64,000 nt of DNA from an uncultured Eubacteriales bacterium (lineage in GTDB: Bacteria; Bacillota; Clostridia; Oscillospirales; Oscillospiraceae). Positions 49,979-57,398 of this stretch are shown piece by piece. The stretch spans positions 1 through 64,000 of the forward strand of contig CAUGSS010000006.1 of NCBI GenBank assembly GCA_959602365.1, read 5' to 3'. The translations under genes and the position numbers were made by a program. Under the pieces are notes generated by a model, which did no database searches, had not been told where the DNA came from, and saw only the letters and a list, made by a program, of their open reading frames with translations. Every line of letters starts with the position of its first letter. Position 1 is the first letter of the stretch.

Positions 49979-52006
49979 TCAGATCTGGGAGGCGGCGGCG
50001 AAGGCGTCCCGCATGGCGGACTGGACGGTGCCGGGCTTTTTGCAGTCGCCGATCAGATAGAAGCGGCCGGCGGAGCCGTAGAAGTCCAGGGCCTGCTCCC
50101 GGAGGGGGGTCATGCCGGTGGACACCACCACCGTGTCGGCGGGGAGGAACTGCTCCGCCCCGGCGGCGTCCCGATAGCGGACCCCCTCGGGGGTGACGCC
50201 GGTGACGGTGACCGAGCACAGGCCGCGGAAGGTGGGCACGCCCTCCCAGTAGGCCTTGAACATGGAGCGGAAGTGCATGATGGTGGAGTCCGCCGCCAGC
50301 TTGTCCCGCATCTCCAGCACGGTGACCTGCCGGCCGGTCTTGGCCAGGTGGATGCCGGCCTCCACGCCCACCTCGCCGCCGCCGATGACCACCACCCGGT
50401 CCCCGGCCTGCCGGCAGTCCAGCATGGCGGAGAGGCCGGAGATGATGTTGGGGCCGTCGATGCCCGGGATCGGGGGCTTGGCGGGGACGCTGCCCAGGGC
50501 GGCGATGACCCGGTCAAAGCCCAGGGCGGCGATCATGGCCGGGGTGGCCCTGGTGTTCAGGCGCACGTCGATGTCCCGCTTGCCCACCTGGCGGATCAGG
50601 TAGTCCTTGAAGTCCTTCAGGGTCCACTTGAAGTCCACGAAGTCCGCATGGCGGATCAGGCCGCCCAGCTCTCCCTGCTGCTCAAAGAGGGTGACCTGGT
50701 GGCCCCGGTCGCACAGGTCGATGGCCGCCTTCATGCCGGCGGGGCCGCCGCCGACCACGGCGATGCGCTGGCTGGGTCCGGGGGCGCGGGTGAGCACCTC
50801 CAGCCGGTGCTCGATGCCCAGCTTGGGGTTGACGGAGCACACCGAGACGAAGGGGTCGTTGGGGCCCCGGCCGTGGCACTTGTTGCACCGCAGGCAGGGC
50901 ACGATGTCCTCCGCCCGGTCCTCGTAGATCAGCTGGCCATAGTCCGGGTTGGAGATCCAGGCCCGGGCCATGCTGACCAGGTCCAGCTTGCCCTCGGCGA
51001 TGGCCCGCTCGGCGGTGTCCGGGTTGTGCCAGCCGCCCACGGTGGTGATGAGCACCCCGGGGTTCTTGGACTTGATGTAGGCGGCCACGTCCAGAGTGGG
51101 CACCTCCTCCGGGGTGTAGTTGGTGGGGTGGTTGCCGTCGGCGTCGCTGGCCCGGATCTGGGCGATGTCCACATAGGGGGCGGCCATGCGCAGGAATTCC
51201 ACGGTGTCGTCCCTGGTGTAGCCGCCGTACTTGTCCTCCTCGCCGGAGATCAGGATCTCCACGATAAAGTGTTTGCCCACCGCCTCCCGGATCTTCTTCA
51301 GGATCATCAGCGGGAAGCGGGCCCGGTTTTCCAGGCTGCCGCCGTACTGGTCGGTGCGGTGGTTGGTGACCGGGGAGAGGAATTTGGTGGGCATCTGGCT
51401 GCGGTAGCACAGATGGATGGAGGCCATGTCAAAGCCCAGGAATTTCAGGATCTGGCACTGCTGGGCATAGCTCTCGGCCACCTGCTCCATGGTCTCCTCA
51501 TCCAGAGCGGCCACCGCCTCCCGGGCGGCCTGGTGATAGGCCTCAAAGTCCTCCGGGGTGGGGTCGAAGAGGGGCTCCATGGGGTTGTGGAGCTGGACGA
51601 ACTCCAGGGTGCCCTCGTCCATGGGGCCATTGCGCCGGAGGATGGGGTACTTGTTGCTGGCCACGAAGAAGCCCATGCAGGCGATGGAGTCGTGGAAGTG
51701 GATGGCGTCGGAGAGCTGGAGCAGGTAGTTCTGGCACTGGGCGTCGTAGAGGTGGAAGTCGGGGAAGTGGGGGCCGTCGGTCTCCATGGGCATGTGCTTG
51801 TCCTGGTTGAAGTCGTTGATGCCCATGGTGGTGACGATGGCGGCCCCGGACTGGGCCCGGTTGGCGTAATGGGTGATGATGGGGTCGGCGGGATAGCCCT
51901 CGGGGCCCTGGAGGAAGTGGGGCAGGGAGTTGGCGGAGATCATCCGGTTCTTCAGGGTGAAGCCCCGGACCACCAGGGGTTTGAGCAGGTTGGGGTAGCG
52001 GTTCAT
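49979..52006 (-). CDS. Old-yellow-enzyme-type Fe-S flavoprotein (BaiCD/FadH-like)
   Basis: 675 residues. The N-terminal TIM barrel (1-360) binds FMN: KNRMISANSLPHFLQG, catalytic region GFDMASIHLCYRSQMPTKFLSP, and SLENRARFPL. The 4Fe-4S cysteines lie in PCLRCNKC with a fourth Cys 12 residues later. FAD domain at AVVGGGPAGMKAAIDL and an NAD(P)-binding insert at VVIGGGEVGVEAGIHLA. Same layout as 2,4-dienoyl-CoA reductase, BaiCD and enoate reductases, which reduce activated C=C bonds. The HxxH of BaiCD-type active sites is replaced by HLCY. The start is the ATG at 52006, nine bases after AAAGGAG. Last gene of the minus operon. Confidence 0.92.
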   Translation of the reverse strand: MNRYPNLLKPLVVRGFTLKNRMISANSLPHFLQGPEGYPADPIITHYANRAQSGAAIVTTMGINDFNQDKHMPMETDGPHFPDFHLYDAQCQNYLLQLSDAIHFHDSIACMGFFVASNKYPILRRNGPMDEGTLEFVQLHNPMEPLFDPTPEDFEAYHQAAREAVAALDEETMEQVAESYAQQCQILKFLGFDMASIHLCYRSQMPTKFLSPVTNHRTDQYGGSLENRARFPLMILKKIREAVGKHFIVEILISGEEDKYGGYTRDDTVEFLRMAAPYVDIAQIRASDADGNHPTNYTPEEVPTLDVAAYIKSKNPGVLITTVGGWHNPDTAERAIAEGKLDLVSMARAWISNPDYGQLIYEDRAEDIVPCLRCNKCHGRGPNDPFVSVCSVNPKLGIEHRLEVLTRAPGPSQRIAVVGGGPAGMKAAIDLCDRGHQVTLFEQQGELGGLIRHADFVDFKWTLKDFKDYLIRQVGKRDIDVRLNTRATPAMIAALGFDRVIAALGSVPAKPPIPGIDGPNIISGLSAMLDCRQAGDRVVVIGGGEVGVEAGIHLAKTGRQVTVLEMRDKLAADSTIMHFRSMFKAYWEGVPTFRGLCSVTVTGVTPEGVRYRDAAGAEQFLPADTVVVSTGMTPLREQALDFYGSAGRFYLIGDCKKPGTVQSAMRDAFAAASQI

Positions 52007-52026
52007 GGGAAAAAACTCCTTTCAGT

Positions 52027-53055
52027 TCAGTGGGTGGAAAGTTGATGCTTCAGCTGCCGCAGCAGTGCCGGTCCGGCCTGGGCCTCGCCCCGCTCCACGG
52101 CGTGGACCGCCGCCAGCAGGGCGGTGTTGGCCGGGGTGGGCACCCCGTATTGCCGTCCCAGCCGAACCACTGCGCCGTTGGTGTAGTCGATCTCCAGGGG
52201 CTGGCCCCGGCGTATGTCGGCGGTGTAGGCGTCCACGATGCCCGGGGGCCAGGGCTTGAACTCCCCGGCCCGCTCCAGGCCGGTCCTTGTCCCCTCCAGG
52301 ATCTCCCGCCACTCGGCCCGGGTCTTTTCCTCCACCGTGTCCCGGGGGCAGCCGTCGGCGGCGGAGACATCGAACAGCTCCAGGGCCAGCCGGGCGAACA
52401 GGGTCTGGGTCTCCGGGTGGAGGAACACGTCCCCCAGGAACAGGCCGGAGACGCAGGCGGTGGGCACCGACAGGCACACCCGGGCCAGCTTGTCCCACTG
52501 GAAGCTGCGGATCCGATCGGTGGCGGTGGTGGGCCGCACCGCCGAGGCGATGGCGGCCAACTCCCTGACCTGGGGGGTGATCCGGCCGTCCCGCCGCCCC
52601 ACGAAAAAGGCCCCGTCGTGGTTCATGAACCGGCCCGGCTCCAGCTGGGCCCCGCCGGCAAAGGTGACGCAGGTGATCACCCGCTCCGGGGGGACAAAGC
52701 GGCAGAGCAGCTCGTCGTTGATGCCGTTTTCCATGGGCACCAGGATCCCCTCAGGGGCCAAGTGGGCCACAAGACCGGGCAGGGCCCCCTCCAGCTGGTT
52801 GGATTTCATGCTCAGGAAGATCCAGTCGAATTGCTCCGCCGGGGCCAGCTCGGGCCGGAAGGCCGCTTTCACCGGGGTGTGGAAGGCGGGGCCGTACCCC
52901 TCCAGGCTCAGCCCCCGGCGGTTCAGCAGTTCGGCCTGGGAGCGGCGGGCCGCCGAGAGCAGGGTGACGTCCTGGCCGGCCCGGGTGAGCCAGCCCCCCA
53001 TCATGGCGCCGATGGCGCCGGTGCCGGCGACGGCAATGTGTGGACGTGGACGCAT
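52027..53055 (-). CDS. Ketopantoate-reductase-like dehydrogenase (ApbA/PanE family)
   Basis: 342 residues. N-terminal Rossmann motif VAGTGAIGAMMGGWL, SMKSNQLEGAL with the conserved Lys of the family, ENGINDE, and a helical C-terminal domain with KLARVCLSVPTACVSGL. PanE itself makes pantoate, but paralogues in catabolic loci act on other 2-keto or 2-hydroxy acids, more likely here because the gene is 21 bases upstream of the ene-reductase-type flavoprotein. The start is the ATG at 53055 after AGGGGA. Confidence 0.85.
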   Translation of the reverse strand: MRPRPHIAVAGTGAIGAMMGGWLTRAGQDVTLLSAARRSQAELLNRRGLSLEGYGPAFHTPVKAAFRPELAPAEQFDWIFLSMKSNQLEGALPGLVAHLAPEGILVPMENGINDELLCRFVPPERVITCVTFAGGAQLEPGRFMNHDGAFFVGRRDGRITPQVRELAAIASAVRPTTATDRIRSFQWDKLARVCLSVPTACVSGLFLGDVFLHPETQTLFARLALELFDVSAADGCPRDTVEEKTRAEWREILEGTRTGLERAGEFKPWPPGIVDAYTADIRRGQPLEIDYTNGAVVRLGRQYGVPTPANTALLAAVHAVERGEAQAGPALLRQLKHQLSTH

Positions 53056-53115
53056 GGGATCAGTCCCCTTTCTGTCAGATATGTGGGTTGGGGCGTTTTG
53101 CTGGGAATAGGCGGT

Positions 53116-53147
53116 ATGCCTTCGGTCCCCAAGGGGACCGAAGGCAT
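53116..53147. other. Perfect hairpin between permease and reductase genes
   Basis: A 15-bp stem ATGCCTTCGGTCCCC / GGGGACCGAAGGCAT with loop AA, in the 127-base gap after the permease stop. There is no T run on the minus strand. It could adjust mRNA stability between the permease and the downstream enzyme genes. Confidence 0.6.
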
Positions 53148-53182
53148 GCGCGCTGGTATAGAGAAATGGGAGGAAGCTGTGC

Positions 53183-54559
53183 TCAGACCGCGGCCAGGCC
53201 GGGGAACAGGATGCACATCAGGATGACCGCCAGCATGCCGTAGAAGATGTACAGCACGGTGGTGCGGAAGATGGGGCCGTAGCCCTCCTTGTGGGTCAGC
53301 CCGCAGGTCATCAGGCCGGAGATGACGGCGGCGTTGATGGGGATGGTGTCCAGGATGGAGATGGCGAAGCAGCCGATCCGGTGCATGGCGGCGGGGGTGA
53401 TGGAGATCTGGCCCAGCAGCGGCATGAAGATGCCGGCGGAGAGCTGGATGCCGGCCACCGCGTTGCCGGCCAGGAAGCCGGAGAAGGTGGCGGAGATGGC
53501 ATAGCTCAGATAGGGGGAGGTGTTCATGGCCAGGTCGGTGAGCAGCTGGCTCAGGTAGGCAAAGCCGTTGGTGCCCTGGATGACGGTGGCCAGGCCCTGC
53601 TGGAAGGCCATGGGGATGAAGATCATGCCGCCGGCGGAGATGCCCTGGCCCACGATGTCCACATAGGGCTTGATCCGGGCGGTGGGGGTGACGATGTGGT
53701 TGCACAGGGTGACGGCGGCCACCAGGGCGCCGCACATCAGGGCGATGACCACGTCCACGCCCAGGATCATATTCATGACGGCCACGACCAGCAGCGGAAT
53801 GATGGACAGGACGAAGTTGGGCAGTTTTTCATCGCTGGCGCCGTCGTTGAGCTGGATGTTGCCCCCGGGGGTGAAATGCTCGTCCCGCTTCTCCGCCTTC
53901 TTCAGGGCGGAATAGATATAGATGCAGTCGCAGGCCAGGATGACCACCACGCCCACCATGCCGGGGACAAAGGCGGCGGTGGTGGCGGTGCCGAAGAACA
54001 TGGAGGCCAGGATATTGCCGTTGGTCAGCGGGGTGCCGGGGCAGCAGACGGCGGTGGTAACGCCGGCGAACAGCACGCCGGGCAGCAGGCGGCGGGGCAT
54101 GTCGTTCTGGCGGAAGATCTCCATGCCGATGGGCATCAGGGTGAAGATACACACAAAGGCGTCCAGGCCGCCGAAGCCGAAGATAATGGCGATCAGCATG
54201 AACACATAGGCGGCCAGCAGTTTCCGGGTGAAGCCGTGGCCCCGGTCCACGATGACCCGGGTCAGGGTCCGGGAGATGGAACGGGCGGCGCCGGTCTGCA
54301 CCAGGATCTGGCCGAACAGGTTGGCGGCCAGGAATTTCAGCAGGAACATGGACACGGCGGACTGGACGCCGCTGAGCAGCAGCGAGGGCTCCGCCGTGGG
54401 ACCGACGCCGGTGCCCAGGATGGTGGCGGCCACGTCCATCCGGGAGACCAGGGCCACCAGAATGGCGGCCAGGATCATGCTGAAGGTGGGGTTCAGGCCC
54501 TTATAGACCACAAAAATGACAAAGGCCAGGGGGATCAGCAAAAGCAACAAATCTACCAT
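53183..54559 (-). CDS. GntP/CitM-type organic-acid permease
   Basis: 458 residues, about 12 membrane helices (for example LLLLIPLAFVIFVVYKG, LLAAYVFMLIAIIFGFGGLD, FVLSIIPLLVVAVMNMILG). GFGGLDAFV and CCPGTPLTNG resemble re-entrant substrate-binding regions of the ion-transporter superfamily to which GntP belongs. The N-terminal NPTFSMILAAILVAL is typical of GntP-like permeases. It likely imports a carboxylate by ion symport. The start is the ATG at 54559 after AGGAG, 14 bases after the small gene upstream. Confidence 0.85.
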   Translation of the reverse strand: MVDLLLLLIPLAFVIFVVYKGLNPTFSMILAAILVALVSRMDVAATILGTGVGPTAEPSLLLSGVQSAVSMFLLKFLAANLFGQILVQTGAARSISRTLTRVIVDRGHGFTRKLLAAYVFMLIAIIFGFGGLDAFVCIFTLMPIGMEIFRQNDMPRRLLPGVLFAGVTTAVCCPGTPLTNGNILASMFFGTATTAAFVPGMVGVVVILACDCIYIYSALKKAEKRDEHFTPGGNIQLNDGASDEKLPNFVLSIIPLLVVAVMNMILGVDVVIALMCGALVAAVTLCNHIVTPTARIKPYVDIVGQGISAGGMIFIPMAFQQGLATVIQGTNGFAYLSQLLTDLAMNTSPYLSYAISATFSGFLAGNAVAGIQLSAGIFMPLLGQISITPAAMHRIGCFAISILDTIPINAAVISGLMTCGLTHKEGYGPIFRTTVLYIFYGMLAVILMCILFPGLAAV

Positions 54560-54573
54560 GTAGTGACACGCTC

Positions 54574-54885
54574 CTATTCTTTCTCTTTCTCCGATGGGTC
54601 TGCCCGCCGGCCGGACAGCCGGTCCGGGGTGTCCTCAATGACAACGACGCCGGACAGCGCGCCGTTCTCCACCTGGCCGGTCAGCTGGAGCTGACCCGGC
54701 CCAACGGACAGGCTGATCTGGAAAAACTGCCGGTTCCAGCGGGCATGGGTGAAGGGAACCGGGGGATTGCCGTCCAGAGTGTCCAGGCAGCCGCCCAATT
54801 CGCCTCCCTCCAGGGGCTCCAGGGTGAGCAGGTTTTCCACGGTCCAGGCGGGCAGGACCATGGTAATGCGGTAGGTTCCTCTCAT
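54574..54885 (-). CDS. Small beta-rich hypothetical protein, first gene of operon
   Basis: 103 residues, all-beta by pattern (GTYRITMVLPAWTVENLLTL, QISLSVGPGQLQLTGQV, LSGVVVI) with no signal peptide. The repeat of strand plus (L/V)(S/T)G(Q/V) turns resembles small calycin-like domains that occur fused to or beside old-yellow-enzyme proteins in gut Clostridia; this is from memory and tentative. The start is the second ATG at 54885, five bases after GAGGT. First gene after the minus promoter, so probably made with the permease and enzymes. Confidence 0.65.
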   Translation of the reverse strand: MRGTYRITMVLPAWTVENLLTLEPLEGGELGGCLDTLDGNPPVPFTHARWNRQFFQISLSVGPGQLQLTGQVENGALSGVVVIEDTPDRLSGRRADPSEKEKE

Positions 54886-54990
54886 CATTCACCTCGTGCG
54901 CAGACGCGGCGGCAAACCTGTGGTTTTGCCGGGGCCATCCGCGGGTTGTCTTATTCTGAGGTTTCAGTGGACCGGTCACTGTTTAAACAT

Positions 54991-55019
54991 AGTTTAATTT
55001 TTCACAAGCCACAAGTCAA
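54991..55019 (-). promoter_or_regulatory. Sigma-A promoter of the permease-enzyme operon
   Basis: Minus-strand TTGACT (55014-55019), a 17-base spacer and TAAACT (54991-54996); about 105 bases to the first start codon. It lies back to back with the LysR promoter, the usual layout for LysR control. Confidence 0.8.
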
Positions 55020-55037
55020 ATGCAAAAAATTCGGTAA

Positions 55038-55066
55038 TTGCATGAGTTTTATGAATAGGTTATAAT
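55038..55066 (+). promoter_or_regulatory. Sigma-A promoter of the lysR gene
   Basis: TTGCAT (55038-55043), a 17-base spacer and consensus TATAAT (55061-55066), 37 bases before the start. Its -35 is 18 bases from that of the divergent operon, so a LysR tetramer bound here could affect both. Confidence 0.85.
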
Positions 55067-55102
55067 GGAGAAAAGCCTTTGATAGAGAGGAGCCGGAACG
55101 GA

Positions 55103-56017
55103 ATGGAAATCACCCAGCTGCACTATTTCAAGACTGTGGCCAAGTTTGAGAGCTTCACCCGGGCGGCGGAGGAGCTGCACATCACCCAATCTGCCCTGAG
55201 CCGCTCCATCGCCCAGCTGGAGAACGACATCGGCATTCAGCTCTTTGAGCGGAGAAAAGGGGGGAAGATCACCCTGAACCGGGACGGCCGTTTTTTCCTC
55301 CGCTATGTGGTTCAGGTGCTCAACACCCTGGAGAATACCGTCTCCGCCGTCAAGGAGATGGCCGGGCTGGAGCGGGGGGTGGTGAACATTGCCATTTCCG
55401 AGTTTGTCTTTATCAAGAACGTGATCTTTGACTTCCTGCGGGAGCACCCGGACGTCCGCCTGAACTGCCGCCTCCAGTCCCAGGATCAGATGCGGGCCAG
55501 CCTGGATGACGGCACCATCAATTTTGCCCTGTGCAAAGCCCCGATCCCAGGCCCCGACCTGCTCTGGCAGCCTCTGTTCACCGACCGGATGGCGGTGGTG
55601 CTGCCCCCGGGACACCCGTTGTCCGGCCGGAAGAGCATCCACCTGGACGAGCTGCGGGAGGAGCACTTCATCGTCAGCAACCTGGGCTTCGACATGTCCA
55701 GCGAGATGATCCGCATGTGCCATCTGGCCGGTTTTGAGCCCTACATTGTCTATGAGGGCAGCGGGGAGGACCTGTGCGGGAAACTGGTCAGCGCCGGGGT
55801 GGGGGTCATGCTGGCCCCCTACTCCATCACCCTGGGGGTGGAACAGCTGGGGGTGGACATGGTGCCCATTCCCTCCATCCCCCTGGCCGACAGTTTTGCC
55901 GAGAGCCAGATCGGGGCGGTGATGAAGTGGGGCCAGTTTCAGTCGGAGGCCGCCCTGGCCCTGTTTGAGCGCATCTCGGCATTTTATGCCGGACTGCCCC
56001 CCTTCTCCCTGGAATAG
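55103..56017 (+). CDS. LysR-family transcriptional regulator
   Basis: 304 residues. N-terminal winged HTH (EITQLHYFKTVAKFESFTRA, then LHITQSALSRSIAQLE), linker helix, and a periplasmic-binding-like effector domain from about residue 90. The start is the ATG at 55103, ten bases after GAGGAG. It is divergent from the permease-enzyme operon and upstream of the flavodoxin gene, and probably controls both and perhaps the cupin-SDR operon in response to the substrate. Confidence 0.93.
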   Translation: MEITQLHYFKTVAKFESFTRAAEELHITQSALSRSIAQLENDIGIQLFERRKGGKITLNRDGRFFLRYVVQVLNTLENTVSAVKEMAGLERGVVNIAISEFVFIKNVIFDFLREHPDVRLNCRLQSQDQMRASLDDGTINFALCKAPIPGPDLLWQPLFTDRMAVVLPPGHPLSGRKSIHLDELREEHFIVSNLGFDMSSEMIRMCHLAGFEPYIVYEGSGEDLCGKLVSAGVGVMLAPYSITLGVEQLGVDMVPIPSIPLADSFAESQIGAVMKWGQFQSEAALALFERISAFYAGLPPFSLE

Positions 56018-56063
56018 GCTGAAGTTATGAATAAAAGTCATTGCCTAAAGAAAAAAGTCGAAT

Positions 56064-56092
56064 TTGACGCATGACCCTGGCGGCCGTATACT
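56064..56092 (+). promoter_or_regulatory. Sigma-A promoter of the flavodoxin-like gene
   Basis: TTGACG (56064-56069), a 17-base spacer and TATACT (56087-56092), 43 bases before the start. Confidence 0.85.
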
Positions 56093-56135
56093 TTCAGTGA
56101 ACAAAACCAAATTGTAAAATCTGGAGGTATTGATG

Positions 56136-56972
56136 ATGGCAACTGTCATGAAGGCCCGCCGGGCGCTGATCCTGTATGCGTCTATGACCAAAAACACCGA
56201 AAAGGTGGCGGGGTGGTTTCAGGAGACCCTGGACCAGTACGGCTGGGACACCTTTTCTGTCCGCATGGCCGCCAACACAGACTGGGCGGCGCTGCAGGAC
56301 AAGCTCTATTTTGATGACTATGACCTGATCTGCCTGGGCTCTCCCATCGTGGGCGGCTCCCCGCTGCAGCCGGTCATCAAGGCCCTGAGTTTTGGCGGCG
56401 GCGGTGCGCTGGAGAAGTCGGTGCAGGACAATCTGGACGCCAACAAGCAGGATGCGGCGGCGCCGGCGGCCAAGCCCGGCGGCGCCATGTGGCGCCGGAC
56501 CCATGCCCCTTCCCCGGGCATGCCCAACCACTCCGGCCCCCGGCCCTACGGCATCGTGTTTTCCACCTATGGCGGCGGTTTTTACGGCCCTGACGAGGCC
56601 ACCGCTACGCTGGAAACCCTGAAGCAGTATCTGAAGCTGAACAATGTGGATGTGATCGGCCGCTTCTCCTGTGCGGGGAAGGAGACCGGCCCCGCCGGCT
56701 ACCCGGTGGGGGTCAAGCCCAAGGCGAACTTCGTGCCGGGCAAGCGCAATGACGGACCGGATGCCGATGTCTGCGACGCAGTGATGTACCGAATGGCCGA
56801 CGGCAGCCTGCGTCCCGGCTCCTACTTCTTCCACTACGACTGCGACAGCAAGCCCGGCCCCCGGGAGGAGGCCAAGGCCCGGGCCTTTATGGCCGACGTG
56901 ATCGAGGACTACTTCATGACCTATGACGGGGTGCCCAATCCTCCCCTCTCCGAGATCTTGTCCCTGAGCTGA
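56136..56972 (+). CDS. Flavodoxin-fold protein
   Basis: 278 residues. N-terminal flavodoxin-type phosphate loop YASMTKNTEKVAGW (about 12-25), CLGSPIVGG as the second FMN loop, and a third at VFSTYGGGFYGPDE. A roughly 50-residue insert (about 85-140, Ala/Pro-rich with MWRRTHAPSPGMPNH) and a C-terminal part with SCAGKE and KPGPREEAKARAF make it longer than a simple flavodoxin. It may carry electrons to, or act beside, the Fe-S flavoprotein of this locus, or be an FMN reductase in its own right. The start is the ATG at 56136, eight bases after GGAGG; ATG 56133 is less well spaced. Confidence 0.8.
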   Translation: MATVMKARRALILYASMTKNTEKVAGWFQETLDQYGWDTFSVRMAANTDWAALQDKLYFDDYDLICLGSPIVGGSPLQPVIKALSFGGGGALEKSVQDNLDANKQDAAAPAAKPGGAMWRRTHAPSPGMPNHSGPRPYGIVFSTYGGGFYGPDEATATLETLKQYLKLNNVDVIGRFSCAGKETGPAGYPVGVKPKANFVPGKRNDGPDADVCDAVMYRMADGSLRPGSYFFHYDCDSKPGPREEAKARAFMADVIEDYFMTYDGVPNPPLSEILSLS

Positions 56973-57026
56973 GACCTGCGAAGCCCGCTGCAGCCTGGTT
57001 TTGCGCCGGGGAAAAGCAGATATCAA

Positions 57027-57068
57027 AACGCCCTGGAGTCCCAACGGGGACACCAGGGCGTTCTTTCT
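57027..57068 (+). terminator. Terminator after the flavodoxin-like gene
   Basis: Stem AACGCCCTGG / CCAGGGCGTT with a further internal GTCCC / GGGGAC pairing, followed by CTTTCTT. Confidence 0.85.
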
Positions 57069-57198
57069 TGGGCGCGGGGAAGCTGTGCCTGGCGCTTGAA
57101 ATGGGGCAAAAGAGAGGCCGGCGCGTCAGGTGCGGCATGGGCGGCCCTGGGGCGCAAAACACCCCAAGGCCCTGCCGGGCGGTCAGAGGGCAAAAAAG

Positions 57199-57230
57199 AA
57201 ACCTCTGAAACCCTAAGGCTTCAGAGGTTT
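57199..57230 (-). terminator. Terminator of the disrupted tRNA gene
   Basis: An 11-bp stem AAACCTCTGAA / TTCAGAGGTTT; on the minus strand it is followed by CTTTTTTG. It lies just downstream of the tRNA 3' end fragment. Confidence 0.8.
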
Positions 57231-57235
57231 TATGC

Positions 57236-57260
57236 TGGTGGACGATACAGGATTCGAACC
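57236..57260 (-). other. tRNA 3'-end fragment, attachment site of the integrated element
   Basis: On the minus strand GGTTCGAATCC followed by TGTATCGTCCACCA is a T-loop, the 3' half of the T-stem (CCTGT), the acceptor strand (ATCGTCC), discriminator A and CCA. The matching 5' T-stem (ACAGG) and the rest of the tRNA are missing: the sequence diverges at TCCGG. This is the usual result of integration into a tRNA 3' end. The intact tRNA should lie at the other end of the element, beyond the window. The amino acid is not determined. Confidence 0.8.
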
Positions 57261-57398
57261 GGAATCGCTTTATTTTGTCGTGTTCATTGTTGTGCTGTAA
57301 CTGCTGGTATTCCTGTACTTTCAGCTGGTTATAGGCTGTTTTCCTTCGCCTCTGTCTGTCCCGCTCCGCCACCGTAATGACCAAATAATGACCACGAA

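Noticed and set aside
52027..53055. Pantothenate pathway panE
   Set aside because: No panB/panC/panD nearby and tight linkage to an ene-reductase-type flavoprotein and permease; a catabolic paralogue is more likely, so no gene symbol is given.
57096..57377. Small plus-strand open frame across the tRNA fragment
   Set aside because: It runs antisense through a tRNA 3' end, a terminator and the integrase flank and has no family features.
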